64,000 nt of DNA from Hahella chejuensis KCTC 2396 (GTDB lineage Bacteria > Pseudomonadota > Gammaproteobacteria > Pseudomonadales > Oleiphilaceae): contig NC_007645.1 of assembly GCF_000012985.1 (NCBI RefSeq), positions 2,758,501 through 2,822,500 on the forward strand, written 5' to 3'. A program made the translations under genes and the position numbers. Under the pieces are notes generated by a model. It was given only the letters and a program-made list of their open reading frames with translations, made no database searches and was not told the DNA's origin. Positions 55,774 through 64,000 of this stretch are shown in pieces; position 1 is the stretch's first letter; each line of letters opens with the position of its first letter.

Positions 55774-56911
55774 TCAGAATTCCTCCTGGCTTTATTAATT
55801 CAAAATAGAGTTTCAAGTATTTGGGGATGGTCGCGGATGCGTCAAAGTTCTTTATCAGATGGCTGTAGCCATGCTCAGCTATAGATGATAGTTGTTCCGG
55901 CTCTGAAACTAACTCGGCTAAAGCGTTGGCGTAACCTTGCTCTGAATGGTTGGCGACTAATACGCCTGCTTTCCCATGATCTAGTACTTCTGGTATTCCC
56001 CCTACGTCGTGGGCGACGATAGGTACGTGAAGAGCTAGCGCTTCAAGTAGGGTCATTGGGAGACCTTCATGGTCAGAAGGCATAAGTAAAATATCAAGCT
56101 TTCCAATTTCCAGTGTGGATGGGTCAATGAAACCTGTGAACTCGATAATACTCTGGAGCGCCTCATCAGCGACGAGTTTTTCCGCTGTTGATCTAAGCGG
56201 GCCGTCGCCAATAATCTTGGCTTTAATATTTAACTCTGGTAGGTGCTGAGTCAGAAGCTTTATAGCTTTAATAAAAAGGTCTATTCTTTTGACGCTGACG
56301 AGCCGTCCGACGAAACCTATTGTATATAAGTTTGTCTGCTGCTTGATTTCTTCTCTTTGAAGTTTTTGGATTTCAGTGCTGTTGATGAAATTAGAGATCT
56401 TAATAACTTTGGCTGAATATAGTGCTCGCAGAGATTGTTCCAGCTGTGTCGAAACTGCTATTACTCTGTTCTGATAGAACTTGGTAAGTAATCTGTCCAA
56501 GTAGTGAATTGCTGCCTTGTGAGGCTTGGCCCATGATAGTTGGGTTTCCTGGTTTCCATGGATTGTAGTGACTGACTTTCCAGTATTGCTGGCGATGCGA
56601 GCAAAAGAGCCTATGATGTTTTCTTTGAATCCATGAGTGTGTATGAGGTCTGTCTTTTGGGATAAAAGATGTAGTCTGGTTTGAGAGATTAAACGAGTAA
56701 AAGAAAGCTGGCTTTCGGGGGCAACAGTAACTGTTATTCCCAGATCTTTCAGTTTGCATGCAAGGACGCCCTCATTGAAGACTATAGCTGAGACTTCGAC
56801 TTGGTTGGTGGCAATTAAGGCCTTGCATAATTCATACAGTTGCTTCTCGGCGCCAGCCCATATATCGCCAGAAGCAATATGGGTTATATGAGGCGGTGTT
56901 TTCATAGACAA
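55766..56911 (-). CDS. Glycosyltransferase family 4
   Basis: A 381-residue GT-B enzyme: ITHIASGDIWAGAEKQLYELCKAL at the N-terminus, DLIHTHGFKENIIGSFARIA in the middle and donor-binding GFVGRLVSVKRIDLFIKAI, LLMPSDHEGLPMTLLEALAL, DVGGIPEVLDHGKAG. It overlaps cysC by eight bases and follows the deacetylase gene after two bases. Confidence 0.86.
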   Translation of the reverse strand: MSMKTPPHITHIASGDIWAGAEKQLYELCKALIATNQVEVSAIVFNEGVLACKLKDLGITVTVAPESQLSFTRLISQTRLHLLSQKTDLIHTHGFKENIIGSFARIASNTGKSVTTIHGNQETQLSWAKPHKAAIHYLDRLLTKFYQNRVIAVSTQLEQSLRALYSAKVIKISNFINSTEIQKLQREEIKQQTNLYTIGFVGRLVSVKRIDLFIKAIKLLTQHLPELNIKAKIIGDGPLRSTAEKLVADEALQSIIEFTGFIDPSTLEIGKLDILLMPSDHEGLPMTLLEALALHVPIVAHDVGGIPEVLDHGKAGVLVANHSEQGYANALAELVSEPEQLSSIAEHGYSHLIKNFDASATIPKYLKLYFELIKPGGILNG

Positions 56912-56913
56912 AA

Positions 56914-57942
56914 TTAGCCCTTGCTGAGAGTAGAGAAAAAGCTAAGCTTTGAGCTGGAATTTCCGTCATGGAGATTATGTCTTCGTAGGCGTAATAATGG
57001 AGTTGTCGCCTGATTATTGCCAACAACGGTTGTGCATGCTATTGCGTAACTTGCGTCTACAACAGCCTGTGACTCTGTAGACATGCTTCCATTTGGATAA
57101 CAGAATATCTCTGTGGGCATGTTCGTTAGGTTAGATATCTTTCTTTTAGATTCTTCTATCTCGTACCTTAATTCTTGTATTGAATGAAGTTTGTCCAATC
57201 GGGAGTGGCGGCAGGTATGGGACCCGAAGTGGATAAAGCCAGTGCTCAGCATTTGCGCAATGTCATTTGCATCAACTAATTGAGTTGGGCTGGATATGGC
57301 GGGGGAGCTTCCAAAAGTCGCGGAAAGCGTTGCATCTACATTTTGATGTATGGTGGCGTCATCTAGACTTTTGCATAAATTAACTACAGGGTCCAACTCT
57401 TCGGTGTCTGGCAGGCCTGCTGGCCATTCAAGCTTGGCCCCTAGCTCCTTTAACCAGTTAAACTGCGGCAGGGTAAAGGCTTCTGGCTTGCTAATGGCGG
57501 TTTCTTTTAGAAGGTATAAAAGTTTTTCTGGCCAGAATAAGAGGTCAGTGCCGATATAGTCCGCCACAAGAAATACAGTGCTGTGTATTTTCTGGCCGAC
57601 TAAGAACTCAGTAATAAATTCATGATTGTCTTTCCAGCCATCATCAAATGTAACCGCAAAATAAAGGCCTGGCTTTAGATTGGACTTCATTTGTCTCCAT
57701 TCAGTTAAAGATATGGGCTCGCCTCCAATCTCTTTCAGCCAGCGTATATGACTTTTTAGATGCTCAGGCGCAATCATCATACCAGGTTGCTCAAAATCTC
57801 GACGAGGGTCGCCTGACGGAAGTGTTCTATGGTAGGTCAGGACATATAGAGTTGGAGCGTTAAAAGACTTTGCTTTTAGCCTAAACTGTGCGTACTTGAC
57901 GGATTGTACTGCGTATTTGATGATGTTTTTTAATGCTTTCAT
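56914..57942 (-). CDS. Polysaccharide deacetylase family protein
   Basis: A second NodB-fold protein (342 residues), distinct from the one at 31269. It has YVLTYHRTLPSGD, FAVTFDDGWKDN with the metal-binding aspartates, and FGSHTCRHSRLDKL with the metal histidine, then FCYPNGSMS. No signal peptide; a weakly hydrophobic basic N-terminus. Proteins of this type occur in many exosortase A operons. Operonic with xrtA, 40 bases downstream of it. Confidence 0.85.
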   Translation of the reverse strand: MKALKNIIKYAVQSVKYAQFRLKAKSFNAPTLYVLTYHRTLPSGDPRRDFEQPGMMIAPEHLKSHIRWLKEIGGEPISLTEWRQMKSNLKPGLYFAVTFDDGWKDNHEFITEFLVGQKIHSTVFLVADYIGTDLLFWPEKLLYLLKETAISKPEAFTLPQFNWLKELGAKLEWPAGLPDTEELDPVVNLCKSLDDATIHQNVDATLSATFGSSPAISSPTQLVDANDIAQMLSTGFIHFGSHTCRHSRLDKLHSIQELRYEIEESKRKISNLTNMPTEIFCYPNGSMSTESQAVVDASYAIACTTVVGNNQATTPLLRLRRHNLHDGNSSSKLSFFSTLSKG

Positions 57943-57982
57943 TGCTTTGGGAGATATATGATTCTATCAGCGCTTGGTCGGT

Positions 57983-59491
57983 CTACTTAAAAAAACTGTG
58001 AACGTTCGCTGACAATGATAGAAGACTCTTTTTGTACTCTTGGCAGTTGCCAATAGATTTGCAGTATTTTGCTGTGGCTAACAATCCGCCAGAATCACTA
58101 CCTGTTAGTCTAGCGAGTGCACCAAATAACTTGGCCTTTAGGTTGGTGTTGGCTGTAAATTCGCCAATTTGGTACCAGTGATAAATAACTACATAGGAAT
58201 CCTGAATAGACTTGCTTTTTAATATCGTTTCTTTGGCGTCGAATGTTCCTGTACCAGCGGGTATGGCTATTTTTTCTGAGCTAACGAGGATCCACTCCTT
58301 TTCGTCGAATAAATGATTGTCGTAATAAACCAACTCTTTCCCTTGATGTTGTTCGTAGTACCAGCTAACGCTTAGCTGTAGACTTTCCCCTTCTGAGTTA
58401 ATATAAACGCCAGAAGCATCTAAGTCCGCATTGTGGAAGTTTGGTTTCCATGCGTTTTCCTTTAGAAGAGGCCCCTTCCAGTCTCCTTCGCCAGCAGGCA
58501 ATTCTCTATTAACTAAAACGCCGTTGCTTGAGGAGGCGGAAAGTAGGCTGGTCCAAATAGGAGATATGAGCATTATAGCCAGCGTCACGCAAAGGCCTGT
58601 ATAGGCGCGTTTGAACGAGTTTTGTGTTGAAGGCGGCGGCGGTATCGTGGCGGGTTCACTATTTGCCACAGGGGCGCCTTTTTCGATGCAGTGCGCAGCA
58701 ACAAATACTGGCAATAGACATACAACCGCAAAAATAATCCAGCCATAAACCTCGTGATCGTTAACAAGGGAGCTTTGCATATCTGTTTGGTATCCGGCAT
58801 AAATAATGCCAAAAACACGTATCCAGTTTGCAAGCATCGAAAAAAAGATGCTAAAGAAGAATAGCAATAAACTTCGTTTAATGTCTTTGAGATAAAGAAT
58901 TCCATAGACATTAGAAATGAACATGGCGACAAGCAAGTAGCGGGAGCCGCTGCAGCCTCCAGCGACAAAAAAGGTCCCTTGAGGGATCGTTATATATAGA
59001 TCTCTTATTATAGCAGGTATATCGAAAGCGCTAAGGAACAGCTGATTGGTGAATACAGTTATGTATTGCAGCAGTGGAGCAATGTCGTCCCATACAGGGA
59101 GAGCGAAAAATAACAGTGATAGCGTTGGTGCGACTTTTATAAAAAACTGCTTTCCATACAAGAATATACCTGTGAACAGCAGGAAGCACGGAAGGCTGAG
59201 GGTGGCGACAGTTTTAACATCGGCGGCTTTCGCTAATAAGTGGGCTGCTGCGGTTAGCATTAGGGCCGGTAAAAACATCCACCAACCATCTAGTTGAAGA
59301 GATAGGATTTCATTGCGCTTTGTGTAAAGAAGCCAAAGTGTAACAAAAAACACTAGAAAGCCATGTGTATAGTCGTAAGAGTCGTTCCACAACTGGAAAA
59401 GCGACAGCCATTCCTGCCAATAGCCTAAGGATATGGTCGCTAAAACAAGGAGAATTGTGACTAGATTGACTCTCTTTAACTCTGACCGCAT
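57983..59491 (-). CDS. xrtA: Exosortase A fused to an EpsI domain
   Basis: XrtA (EpsH) is the membrane transpeptidase that cleaves PEP-CTERM tails and hands proteins on to the cell surface. The N-terminal part (about residues 1-280) has eight or so helices and the full triad: C180 in GGCSGSRYLL, R225 in NWIRVFG and H246 in DHEVYGW. The C-terminal ~200 residues form the periplasmic EpsI domain (GEGDWKGPL, VSWYYEQHQGKEL, VVIYHWYQIG). ATG 59491 is preferred; GTG 59500 is also in frame. It heads a five-gene minus-strand operon. Confidence 0.92.
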   Translation of the reverse strand: MRSELKRVNLVTILLVLATISLGYWQEWLSLFQLWNDSYDYTHGFLVFFVTLWLLYTKRNEILSLQLDGWWMFLPALMLTAAAHLLAKAADVKTVATLSLPCFLLFTGIFLYGKQFFIKVAPTLSLLFFALPVWDDIAPLLQYITVFTNQLFLSAFDIPAIIRDLYITIPQGTFFVAGGCSGSRYLLVAMFISNVYGILYLKDIKRSLLLFFFSIFFSMLANWIRVFGIIYAGYQTDMQSSLVNDHEVYGWIIFAVVCLLPVFVAAHCIEKGAPVANSEPATIPPPPSTQNSFKRAYTGLCVTLAIMLISPIWTSLLSASSSNGVLVNRELPAGEGDWKGPLLKENAWKPNFHNADLDASGVYINSEGESLQLSVSWYYEQHQGKELVYYDNHLFDEKEWILVSSEKIAIPAGTGTFDAKETILKSKSIQDSYVVIYHWYQIGEFTANTNLKAKLFGALARLTGSDSGGLLATAKYCKSIGNCQEYKKSLLSLSANVHSFFK

Positions 59492-59637
59492 TGCTCGCAC
59501 AACTAAAATTCAGTGATTGCGCACTATAAAGAAGAATAAAAACTGAGATCAACAGGTTTTGTGTTCATGTGGCCATCTTGTCAGATTTTTTTACATTCCA
59601 ATAGGGTTTCTGAGATCGGTGTTGTTTTACGTGTTTG

Positions 59638-59660
59638 AAAAATAAAGATATTTTATTTTT
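59638..59660. repeat. AT-rich inverted repeat beside the sigma54 promoter
   Basis: Nine-base arms AAAAATAAA and TTTATTTTT around GATAT end at the base before the -24 GG. The run of A and T could bend DNA or bind IHF, as often seen near sigma54 promoters, or could be a weak terminator. Confidence 0.35.
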
Positions 59661-59677
59661 GGCATATATTGTGCTTT
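59657..59677 (+). promoter_or_regulatory. Sigma54 (RpoN) promoter of the PEP-CTERM protein gene
   Basis: TTGGCATATATTGTGCTTT has GG at 59661-59662 and GC at 59673-59674 with exactly ten bases between, the invariant spacing of -24/-12 promoters (TGGC-N8-TGC). It lies about 55 bases upstream of the start codon. PEP-CTERM genes in several bacteria are known to depend on RpoN with the PrsK/PrsR pair, which agrees. Confidence 0.7.
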
Positions 59678-59729
59678 TTTTGCTCCGGGTTTATCATCAC
59701 TTTCTTTCAAAAGAAAAAAGGAATCGGTT

Positions 59730-60464
59730 ATGAGTTCTTTTACTAAGTCAACTTTGGCGGCGCTGGCTATCGGTGTTGCTGCGGCTTCTGCAAATGCTGC
59801 TACTATCAATGACGGCTACAACGGTGCTGGTCTTTCCTATAACGGCGACGTCTATGGAAATGCAGACATTTACCAAGTGGACCGTATGGAAGTTTCCTAC
59901 GACGCAAACAACCTTTACGTCAACGTATACACCAACTTCTTTGAAGGCGCGGATAGCTTGGGTCATAAGTTTGGCGATCTTTTCATCAGCACTAACGGCT
60001 GGAATCCAAACGGCACTGCAGCAAACCGCTACGGCACCGACGATGTTAGCAATGGCGAGCATTGGGAATACGCATTAGATTCAACAACTGGCGATTTGTA
60101 CAGCTTGTCAGAAGTGGACTACGCGTCTCAGTTGGTTCTTTCTGGTCCTGGATCTGTGCGTGTAAATCAAGAAGTTGGCGTTAGAACAGATGCTGCTAGC
60201 CTGGTAGCTGGCGAAACTTCCAGTACTGATCTGAGTGGCGCAAGCAACACCATTGGTAACTTGGGTGTGCTGTCCTTCACCATTACTCTGGCTGACTTAG
60301 GTATCACTGACCTGAGCAAATCTACCGCTCTAGGTTTGCGTTGGACTATGACCTGCGCTAACGACGTTATCGAAGGCGGTTACAACGTTCCTGAACCAGG
60401 CACTCTGGCTATGCTGGGTCTAGGCTTGGTTGGTTTGGGTCTTTCTCGTCGTAAGAAAGCCTAA
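59730..60464 (+). CDS. PEP-CTERM surface protein, exosortase A substrate
   Basis: A 244-residue secreted protein. Signal peptide MSSFTKSTLAALAIGVAAAS with cleavage after ANA (about residue 23). The mature part is rich in Asn, Gly, Ser and Thr with repeated beta-type NLYVNVYTNFF motifs and no catalytic pattern. The C-terminus is a textbook sorting signal: VPEPGTLAML, a hydrophobic glycine-leucine helix, then SRRKKA. It is the only such protein in the window and lies divergent from xrtA. The start follows GGAATCGGTT. Confidence 0.93.
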   Translation: MSSFTKSTLAALAIGVAAASANAATINDGYNGAGLSYNGDVYGNADIYQVDRMEVSYDANNLYVNVYTNFFEGADSLGHKFGDLFISTNGWNPNGTAANRYGTDDVSNGEHWEYALDSTTGDLYSLSEVDYASQLVLSGPGSVRVNQEVGVRTDAASLVAGETSSTDLSGASNTIGNLGVLSFTITLADLGITDLSKSTALGLRWTMTCANDVIEGGYNVPEPGTLAMLGLGLVGLGLSRRKKA

Positions 60465-60492
60465 TTCAAACAGTCTGAAAGCTGAAGCAATT

Positions 60493-60530
60493 GGGGTGTA
60501 AAGTTTTCTTTACGCCCCTTTTGTTTGTTT
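60493..60530 (+). terminator. Intrinsic terminator after the PEP-CTERM gene
   Basis: GGGGTGTAAAG (60493-60503) pairs with CTTTACGCCCC (60508-60518), one G.U, TTTT loop, then TTTTGTTTGTTT. It is a strong rho-independent terminator. The following stretch to 60799 contains no gene and only an isolated TATAAT at 60557 without a matching -35 box. Confidence 0.88.
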
Positions 60531-60799
60531 GGTCCCCCTTATGCTCCTGTGAGCGCTATAATTAAACTCGCTGTTATCATTTCGGCTTGACTCTAATGTC
60601 TCATATATAAGTGGGATGGTTCTCTTTATGTCTTCATTAGTTAGGAGAGTCTCTCCTTAAAACGTGTCAAAGATCTCTCTTGGTTTTCCTGCCTATCAAA
60701 AATTAAGCGCTAAGCCTAAGCTAACTGCCGGTAATTGCAGGGGCTTAAAAGGTGTGGTGGAATGTGTTCTTTGATGGCTTATCTTAAATAGGAGATAGC

Positions 60800-62539
60800 G
60801 TGTTCGGCGAATTGGATCTTTGGCTATCCGCGCTGGTGGTTTTGTCTATCCTTGTCGCGCTAGCGGCTACATCCCTGCGTCCTGCGATGGTTTTCATTTT
60901 TGGTCTGGTTGTCCTGTATGCCTTGGGGCTAGTGGATCGTGAAAAAATGCTGGCGAATTTTACCAATACATCACTAGCTTCTTTGGTTTTATTACTTCTT
61001 TGCTCAGTTGCATTGGAAAAAACGCTGTTACTGCCACGAGTGGCAGGTTGGATAGTTGGAGAAACAGAGCGTAGCAGCTTGTTGAAGACTATCGGAGTTG
61101 CAGGGATTGTAAGTAGTTTTGCAAATAATACAGCAGTTGTTAGTTCGCTGATCGCTCCGCTGAAGAATAATAACTTTATTTCCCCTTCACGCTTATTGAT
61201 TCCTCTTTCCTATGCTTCGATTCTAGGGGGCGTTCTCACTCTCGTCGGCACTTCCACCAACCTTATCGTCGACGGATTTGTTCGAGAGGCAGGCTATCCT
61301 CCATTAGCATTACTTGATTTTGCGTGGGTTGGGTTGCCTGTATTTTTATGCGGCTGTGTATGTATTGTGTTTTTAAGCGTCCGCTCTTTGCCTAAGAATG
61401 GGAAAGCAAAGTCTGCGCTGCAGTCGGAGTACTTCCTTGAGTATACGGTGTTGCCGCAATCTTCTTTGATTGGTAAGACTGTGTCTGAGAATGGCTTCAG
61501 AAACCTGGAGCAGCTTTTTCTTGTTGAGATTATTCGGCGTGGTCACCTCATTACTCCGGTTACGCCTTCTGAATTGATTGAGCCGAACGATGTGCTCATT
61601 TTTGCCGGCGATATTTCCCAAGTCCAACTGCTAAGTCATTTTCCGGGCCTGGAGCCGTTTGACGATAAGCAAGATCTCGTCGAAAGAAATTTGGTTGAAG
61701 TTGTAGTGACTCAATCATCGCAGCTGAAGGGGAAAACTCTGAAAGAGGTGAACTTCCGGGCGATGTTTGATGCTGGTGTTGTAGCAATTCGTCGGGGGGA
61801 TGAGCGCTTAAAGGGCGGCTTGGGGAAAATCCGGATATTCCCGGGTGATGCGCTGGTTCTGGCTGTTGGCGACGACTTTATGAATATGCCGAATCTGGCT
61901 TCAAATTTACTTGTCGTCAGGGGGTTGCGTACAAATCAGAAGTTTTCTGGATTGAATAGCGCGCTTATTGTCATTGGCTTTCTCGGGATGTTGCTGGGAA
62001 GTGCGATGGGGATATATTCGCTTTTTGACGGCACATTGTTTTTGCTGCTTTTCTACATACTGATGCGCTTCATTAGTTTGAACGAGTTATTCAGGAAGTT
62101 GCCTGTAGAGCTTATTTTGATAATTGGCGCTGCGTTGGGTATTGCTCAGGCAATGACTCAGAGTGGGCTTGCTGCGGTTGTCGCCACTGGGATTATGTCG
62201 GTTTTTGGTGGGTTGGGCCCATGGGGGGCTCTGGCTGGAATATACTTGGTGACGTGGCTATTGACGGAGCTGATTACCAATAATGCCGCTGCAGCGCTGG
62301 CGTTCCCGATTGCGCTGGCGGCGGCCGAGAGTATGAATGTCGATCCAAAGCCTTTTTTCATGGTGGTGGCCTACGCTGCGAGTGCGAGCTTTCTCTCACC
62401 TTATGGCTACCAAACAAACTTGATGGTGTATTCTGCTGGCAACTATCGGTTTTTAGATTACATCCGGGCGGGGGCTCCTCTGGCATTAGTTTATGGTGTG
62501 CTGGTGGTTCTGCTTACGCCGTTGTTTTTCCCTTTTTAA
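60800..62539 (+). CDS. SLC13 family anion permease with two RCK_C (TrkA_C) domains
   Basis: A 579-residue membrane transporter. N-terminal and C-terminal helix bundles carry the paired motifs SSFANNTAVVSSL and TSTNLIV, then ITNNAAAALAFPIA and SFLSPYGYQTN, as in the sodium/dicarboxylate/sulfate (SLC13/DASS) family. Between them (about 200-370) lie two TrkA_C-like regulatory domains. The RCK-containing branch includes SAC1/SLT-type sulfate transporters, so sulfate is a reasonable but unproven substrate, fitting the sulfation genes nearby. The GTG at 60800 is preceded by GGAGA. Confidence 0.85.
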   Translation: MFGELDLWLSALVVLSILVALAATSLRPAMVFIFGLVVLYALGLVDREKMLANFTNTSLASLVLLLLCSVALEKTLLLPRVAGWIVGETERSSLLKTIGVAGIVSSFANNTAVVSSLIAPLKNNNFISPSRLLIPLSYASILGGVLTLVGTSTNLIVDGFVREAGYPPLALLDFAWVGLPVFLCGCVCIVFLSVRSLPKNGKAKSALQSEYFLEYTVLPQSSLIGKTVSENGFRNLEQLFLVEIIRRGHLITPVTPSELIEPNDVLIFAGDISQVQLLSHFPGLEPFDDKQDLVERNLVEVVVTQSSQLKGKTLKEVNFRAMFDAGVVAIRRGDERLKGGLGKIRIFPGDALVLAVGDDFMNMPNLASNLLVVRGLRTNQKFSGLNSALIVIGFLGMLLGSAMGIYSLFDGTLFLLLFYILMRFISLNELFRKLPVELILIIGAALGIAQAMTQSGLAAVVATGIMSVFGGLGPWGALAGIYLVTWLLTELITNNAAAALAFPIALAAAESMNVDPKPFFMVVAYAASASFLSPYGYQTNLMVYSAGNYRFLDYIRAGAPLALVYGVLVVLLTPLFFPF

Positions 62540-62691
62540 TGGTTGAATCCACAGCTAAAATCTCCCAACTTGCAGTTGGCGATATGCTAACATCCCGCGC
62601 CAAATATAGTGTTGACGGCAAGCTTCAGGATCAATGGGCGTCGTTAACTTCTATGGACGGGGATCGAGAAGAATTTCTGCTTAAATTTTAA
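62539..62691 (+). CDS. Small hypothetical ORF coupled to the permease gene
   Basis: A 50-codon frame (MVESTAKISQLAVGDML to EEFLLKF) whose ATG overlaps the permease stop as TAATG, the classic arrangement for translational re-initiation. It ends ten bases before the glycosyltransferase start. No family recognised; acidic, soluble, no helix or signal. It may be real or may be an open spacer; the perfect coupling and the absence of any other role for the 160 bp favour real. Confidence 0.4.
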   Translation: MVESTAKISQLAVGDMLTSRAKYSVDGKLQDQWASLTSMDGDREEFLLKF

Positions 62692-62701
62692 TAGGTGACC
62701 C

Positions 62702-63826
62702 ATGCTCAAGATACTATTCTGGGTGGCGTTGTTTGGCGCAGTGTATAGCTACTTTTTATATCCTTTTATTTTGAAATTGCTGCCAAAGAGAAGAATGAGT
62801 AGGGCGCAGGGAGTGGCCACAAGAAAAGTCTCGCTCATCATAACTGCGCATAATGAGAAAGATCGTATCCGGGAGAAGATAGAAAACAGCTTGGAGTTGG
62901 ATTACCCGGACATGGAGATCATTGTCGCCTCAGATTGCTCTACTGATGAAACCGACGATATCGTCAGGGAGTATGCTGATAAAGGGGTCAGGTTGGCTCG
63001 GGCGGAAGAGCGTAAAGGTAAAGAGTATGCTCAGCTGCAGGCGATCAACATTGCTGCTGGTGAGATACTGGTTTTTTCGGATGTGGCGACTAAGATTCCG
63101 GCGGATGCAATCAAAAAGCTGGAAAGCTACTTTGCTGATGAGCGGGTTGGGGCTGTATCCAGTGAGGACCGGTTTATCACCAATGATGATCAGGTTGCGG
63201 GAGAGGGCGCTTACGTCAAGTATGAAATGTGGTTGCGTCGTCTAGAGTCTGAGCGTTACGGGTTGGTGGGATTGAGCGGCTCTTTCTTTGCTGCTCGCAA
63301 GAAAGTGTGTGAGGAATGGGATATCTATTCTCCCAGCGACTTTAATACTGCGCTTAACTGTGTAAAAAAGGACCTGGTTGCAGTAACCGCTCCAGATGTG
63401 CTCGGGTTTTATAAGGATGTTGCTGATCCGCAGAAAGAATATCAGCGTAAGGTTCGGACAATTATCCGGGGGATTACTGCATTGTCGCGGCATCCTCAGG
63501 TATTAAGTCCCGTGCAGTTTGGTTGGTTCGCGGTGCAGGTATTGAGCCATAAAGTGATGCGTTGGGCTGTACCTTGGTTTTTGGCGGTATTATTGGCCCT
63601 GAGTTTATTGCTGAATTATCAGGGTGGGGTTTACTCTTTGATATTGCTGGGACAGATTGCGTTCTACTTGCTGGTCTTGGCTGGTCACTTTAAACCAGGC
63701 TTGCGCGACAAGGTTTATGTGAAGATTCCTTACTTTTTTGTCCAGGTGAATTTGGCTATCGCCAAGGCCACCATTGATTTTTTCCAAGGGACAAGAATGA
63801 CAGTTTGGACGCCATCCAAGAGATAG
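62702..63826 (+). CDS. Membrane-anchored glycosyltransferase family 2
   Basis: A 374-residue GT-A enzyme. An N-terminal helix (about 3-25) is followed by the catalytic domain: VSLIITAHNEKDRIREKIENSL, IVASDCSTDETDDIV, ILVFSDVATKIPADAI (DxD-like metal site as SDVAT) and VGAVSSEDRF; two to three helices follow at about 275-345. It resembles processive or lipid-linked GT2 enzymes of exopolysaccharide loci. AGGTGACC precedes the ATG. Confidence 0.85.
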   Translation: MLKILFWVALFGAVYSYFLYPFILKLLPKRRMSRAQGVATRKVSLIITAHNEKDRIREKIENSLELDYPDMEIIVASDCSTDETDDIVREYADKGVRLARAEERKGKEYAQLQAINIAAGEILVFSDVATKIPADAIKKLESYFADERVGAVSSEDRFITNDDQVAGEGAYVKYEMWLRRLESERYGLVGLSGSFFAARKKVCEEWDIYSPSDFNTALNCVKKDLVAVTAPDVLGFYKDVADPQKEYQRKVRTIIRGITALSRHPQVLSPVQFGWFAVQVLSHKVMRWAVPWFLAVLLALSLLLNYQGGVYSLILLGQIAFYLLVLAGHFKPGLRDKVYVKIPYFFVQVNLAIAKATIDFFQGTRMTVWTPSKR

Positions 63827-63835
63827 GAAGCAGAC

Positions 63836-64000
63836 GTGTTAGCTAAAATCAGGCCTGTAGGCGCAAAAGTCTATCAATCGCAAGATGTTCCGGCTGATAT
63901 CTCATGGAAGACTAATTATCAGTATATCTATACGAATAGTGGTACTGCGGCTTTGTCTCTGGCTGTTGCTGCGGCGATGAGAGAGAAGGCGGCGTCAATA
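63836..64000 (+). CDS. DegT/DnrJ/EryC1/StrS-type aminotransferase (partial, runs off the window)
   Basis: The frame opens at GTG 63836 behind AGGAAG, nine bases after the glycosyltransferase stop, and stays open to the window end (55 codons). It has VGAKVYQSQDVPADIS and YTNSGTAALSLAVAAAM, the latter matching the cofactor-binding SGTxAL stretch near the N-terminus of sugar aminotransferases. Such enzymes make amino sugars, or amino acid/sugar links, for polysaccharides. Only the beginning is visible. Confidence 0.7.
   Translation, partial: MLAKIRPVGAKVYQSQDVPADISWKTNYQYIYTNSGTAALSLAVAAAMREKAASI

Noticed and set aside
1-64000. tRNA, rRNA, CRISPR arrays, insertion sequences or prophage genes
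   Set aside because: None could be recognised: no cloverleaf-like sequences, no regularly spaced repeats, no transposase or integrase motifs in the translated frames.

Overview
The window looks like a chromosomal segment of a marine gammaproteobacterium of the Hahella/Oceanospirillales type. This rests on the family-level look of the proteins, the Na+-pumping NQR operon, the conserved comEC-exbBD-msbA-lpxK-kdsB-murB block and an exosortase A (XrtA/EpsH) exopolysaccharide locus. The species is inferred from memory and was not tested.

Layout. (1) 1-5874: the Na+-translocating NADH:quinone reductase operon (end of nqrA, nqrB-F) with its maturation factors apbE (flavin transferase) and nqrM. (2) 6065-10030: sthA transhydrogenase, then on the minus strand a glycerophosphodiesterase, a DAHP synthase and a DUF2062 membrane protein. 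(3) 10124-18850: comEC, exbB, exbD, msbA, lpxK, a Trm112-like zinc protein, kdsB, a low-molecular-weight phosphatase and murB, mostly overlapping, serving DNA uptake, lipid A/Kdo synthesis and peptidoglycan precursors. (4) 19201-23523: a GntR regulator with palindromic operators and the methylcitrate genes prpB-prpC-prpD. (5) 23621-64000: about 40 kb of exopolysaccharide and exosortase genes, continuing past the window edge.

The exopolysaccharide region is the unusual part. A first plus-strand operon (25307-38972) carries the priming glycosyltransferase, a short OPX export protein, a Wzz-like chain-length protein, a BY-kinase relative with a damaged P-loop, a beta-barrel, a polysaccharide deacetylase, a FemAB protein with a seryl-tRNA-synthetase-like coiled-coil arm, and an A-T-C-T-TE non-ribosomal peptide synthetase whose adenylation pocket reads as glycine. 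A divergent ATP-grasp ligase follows. A second, AT-rich operon with a clear sigma70 promoter (40335-40362) holds a phosphatase, an O-antigen-ligase-like protein, a glycosyltransferase, a flippase and a sulfotransferase. Pyruvyl, acyl and acetyl transferases, a CapK-like adenylating enzyme and a possible secreted polysaccharide lyase come next. A minus-strand operon (59491-54024) encodes XrtA-EpsI, a second deacetylase, two glycosyltransferases and APS kinase. It is divergent from a PEP-CTERM surface protein gene preceded by a good sigma54 promoter match.

Taken together, the locus should build, flip, polymerise and export a heavily decorated polysaccharide: amino-uronic acid, deacetylated, sulfated, pyruvylated, acylated and possibly aminoacylated. 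The best candidate for something undescribed is the pairing of the SerRS-arm FemAB protein with the glycine NRPS inside an XrtA locus.
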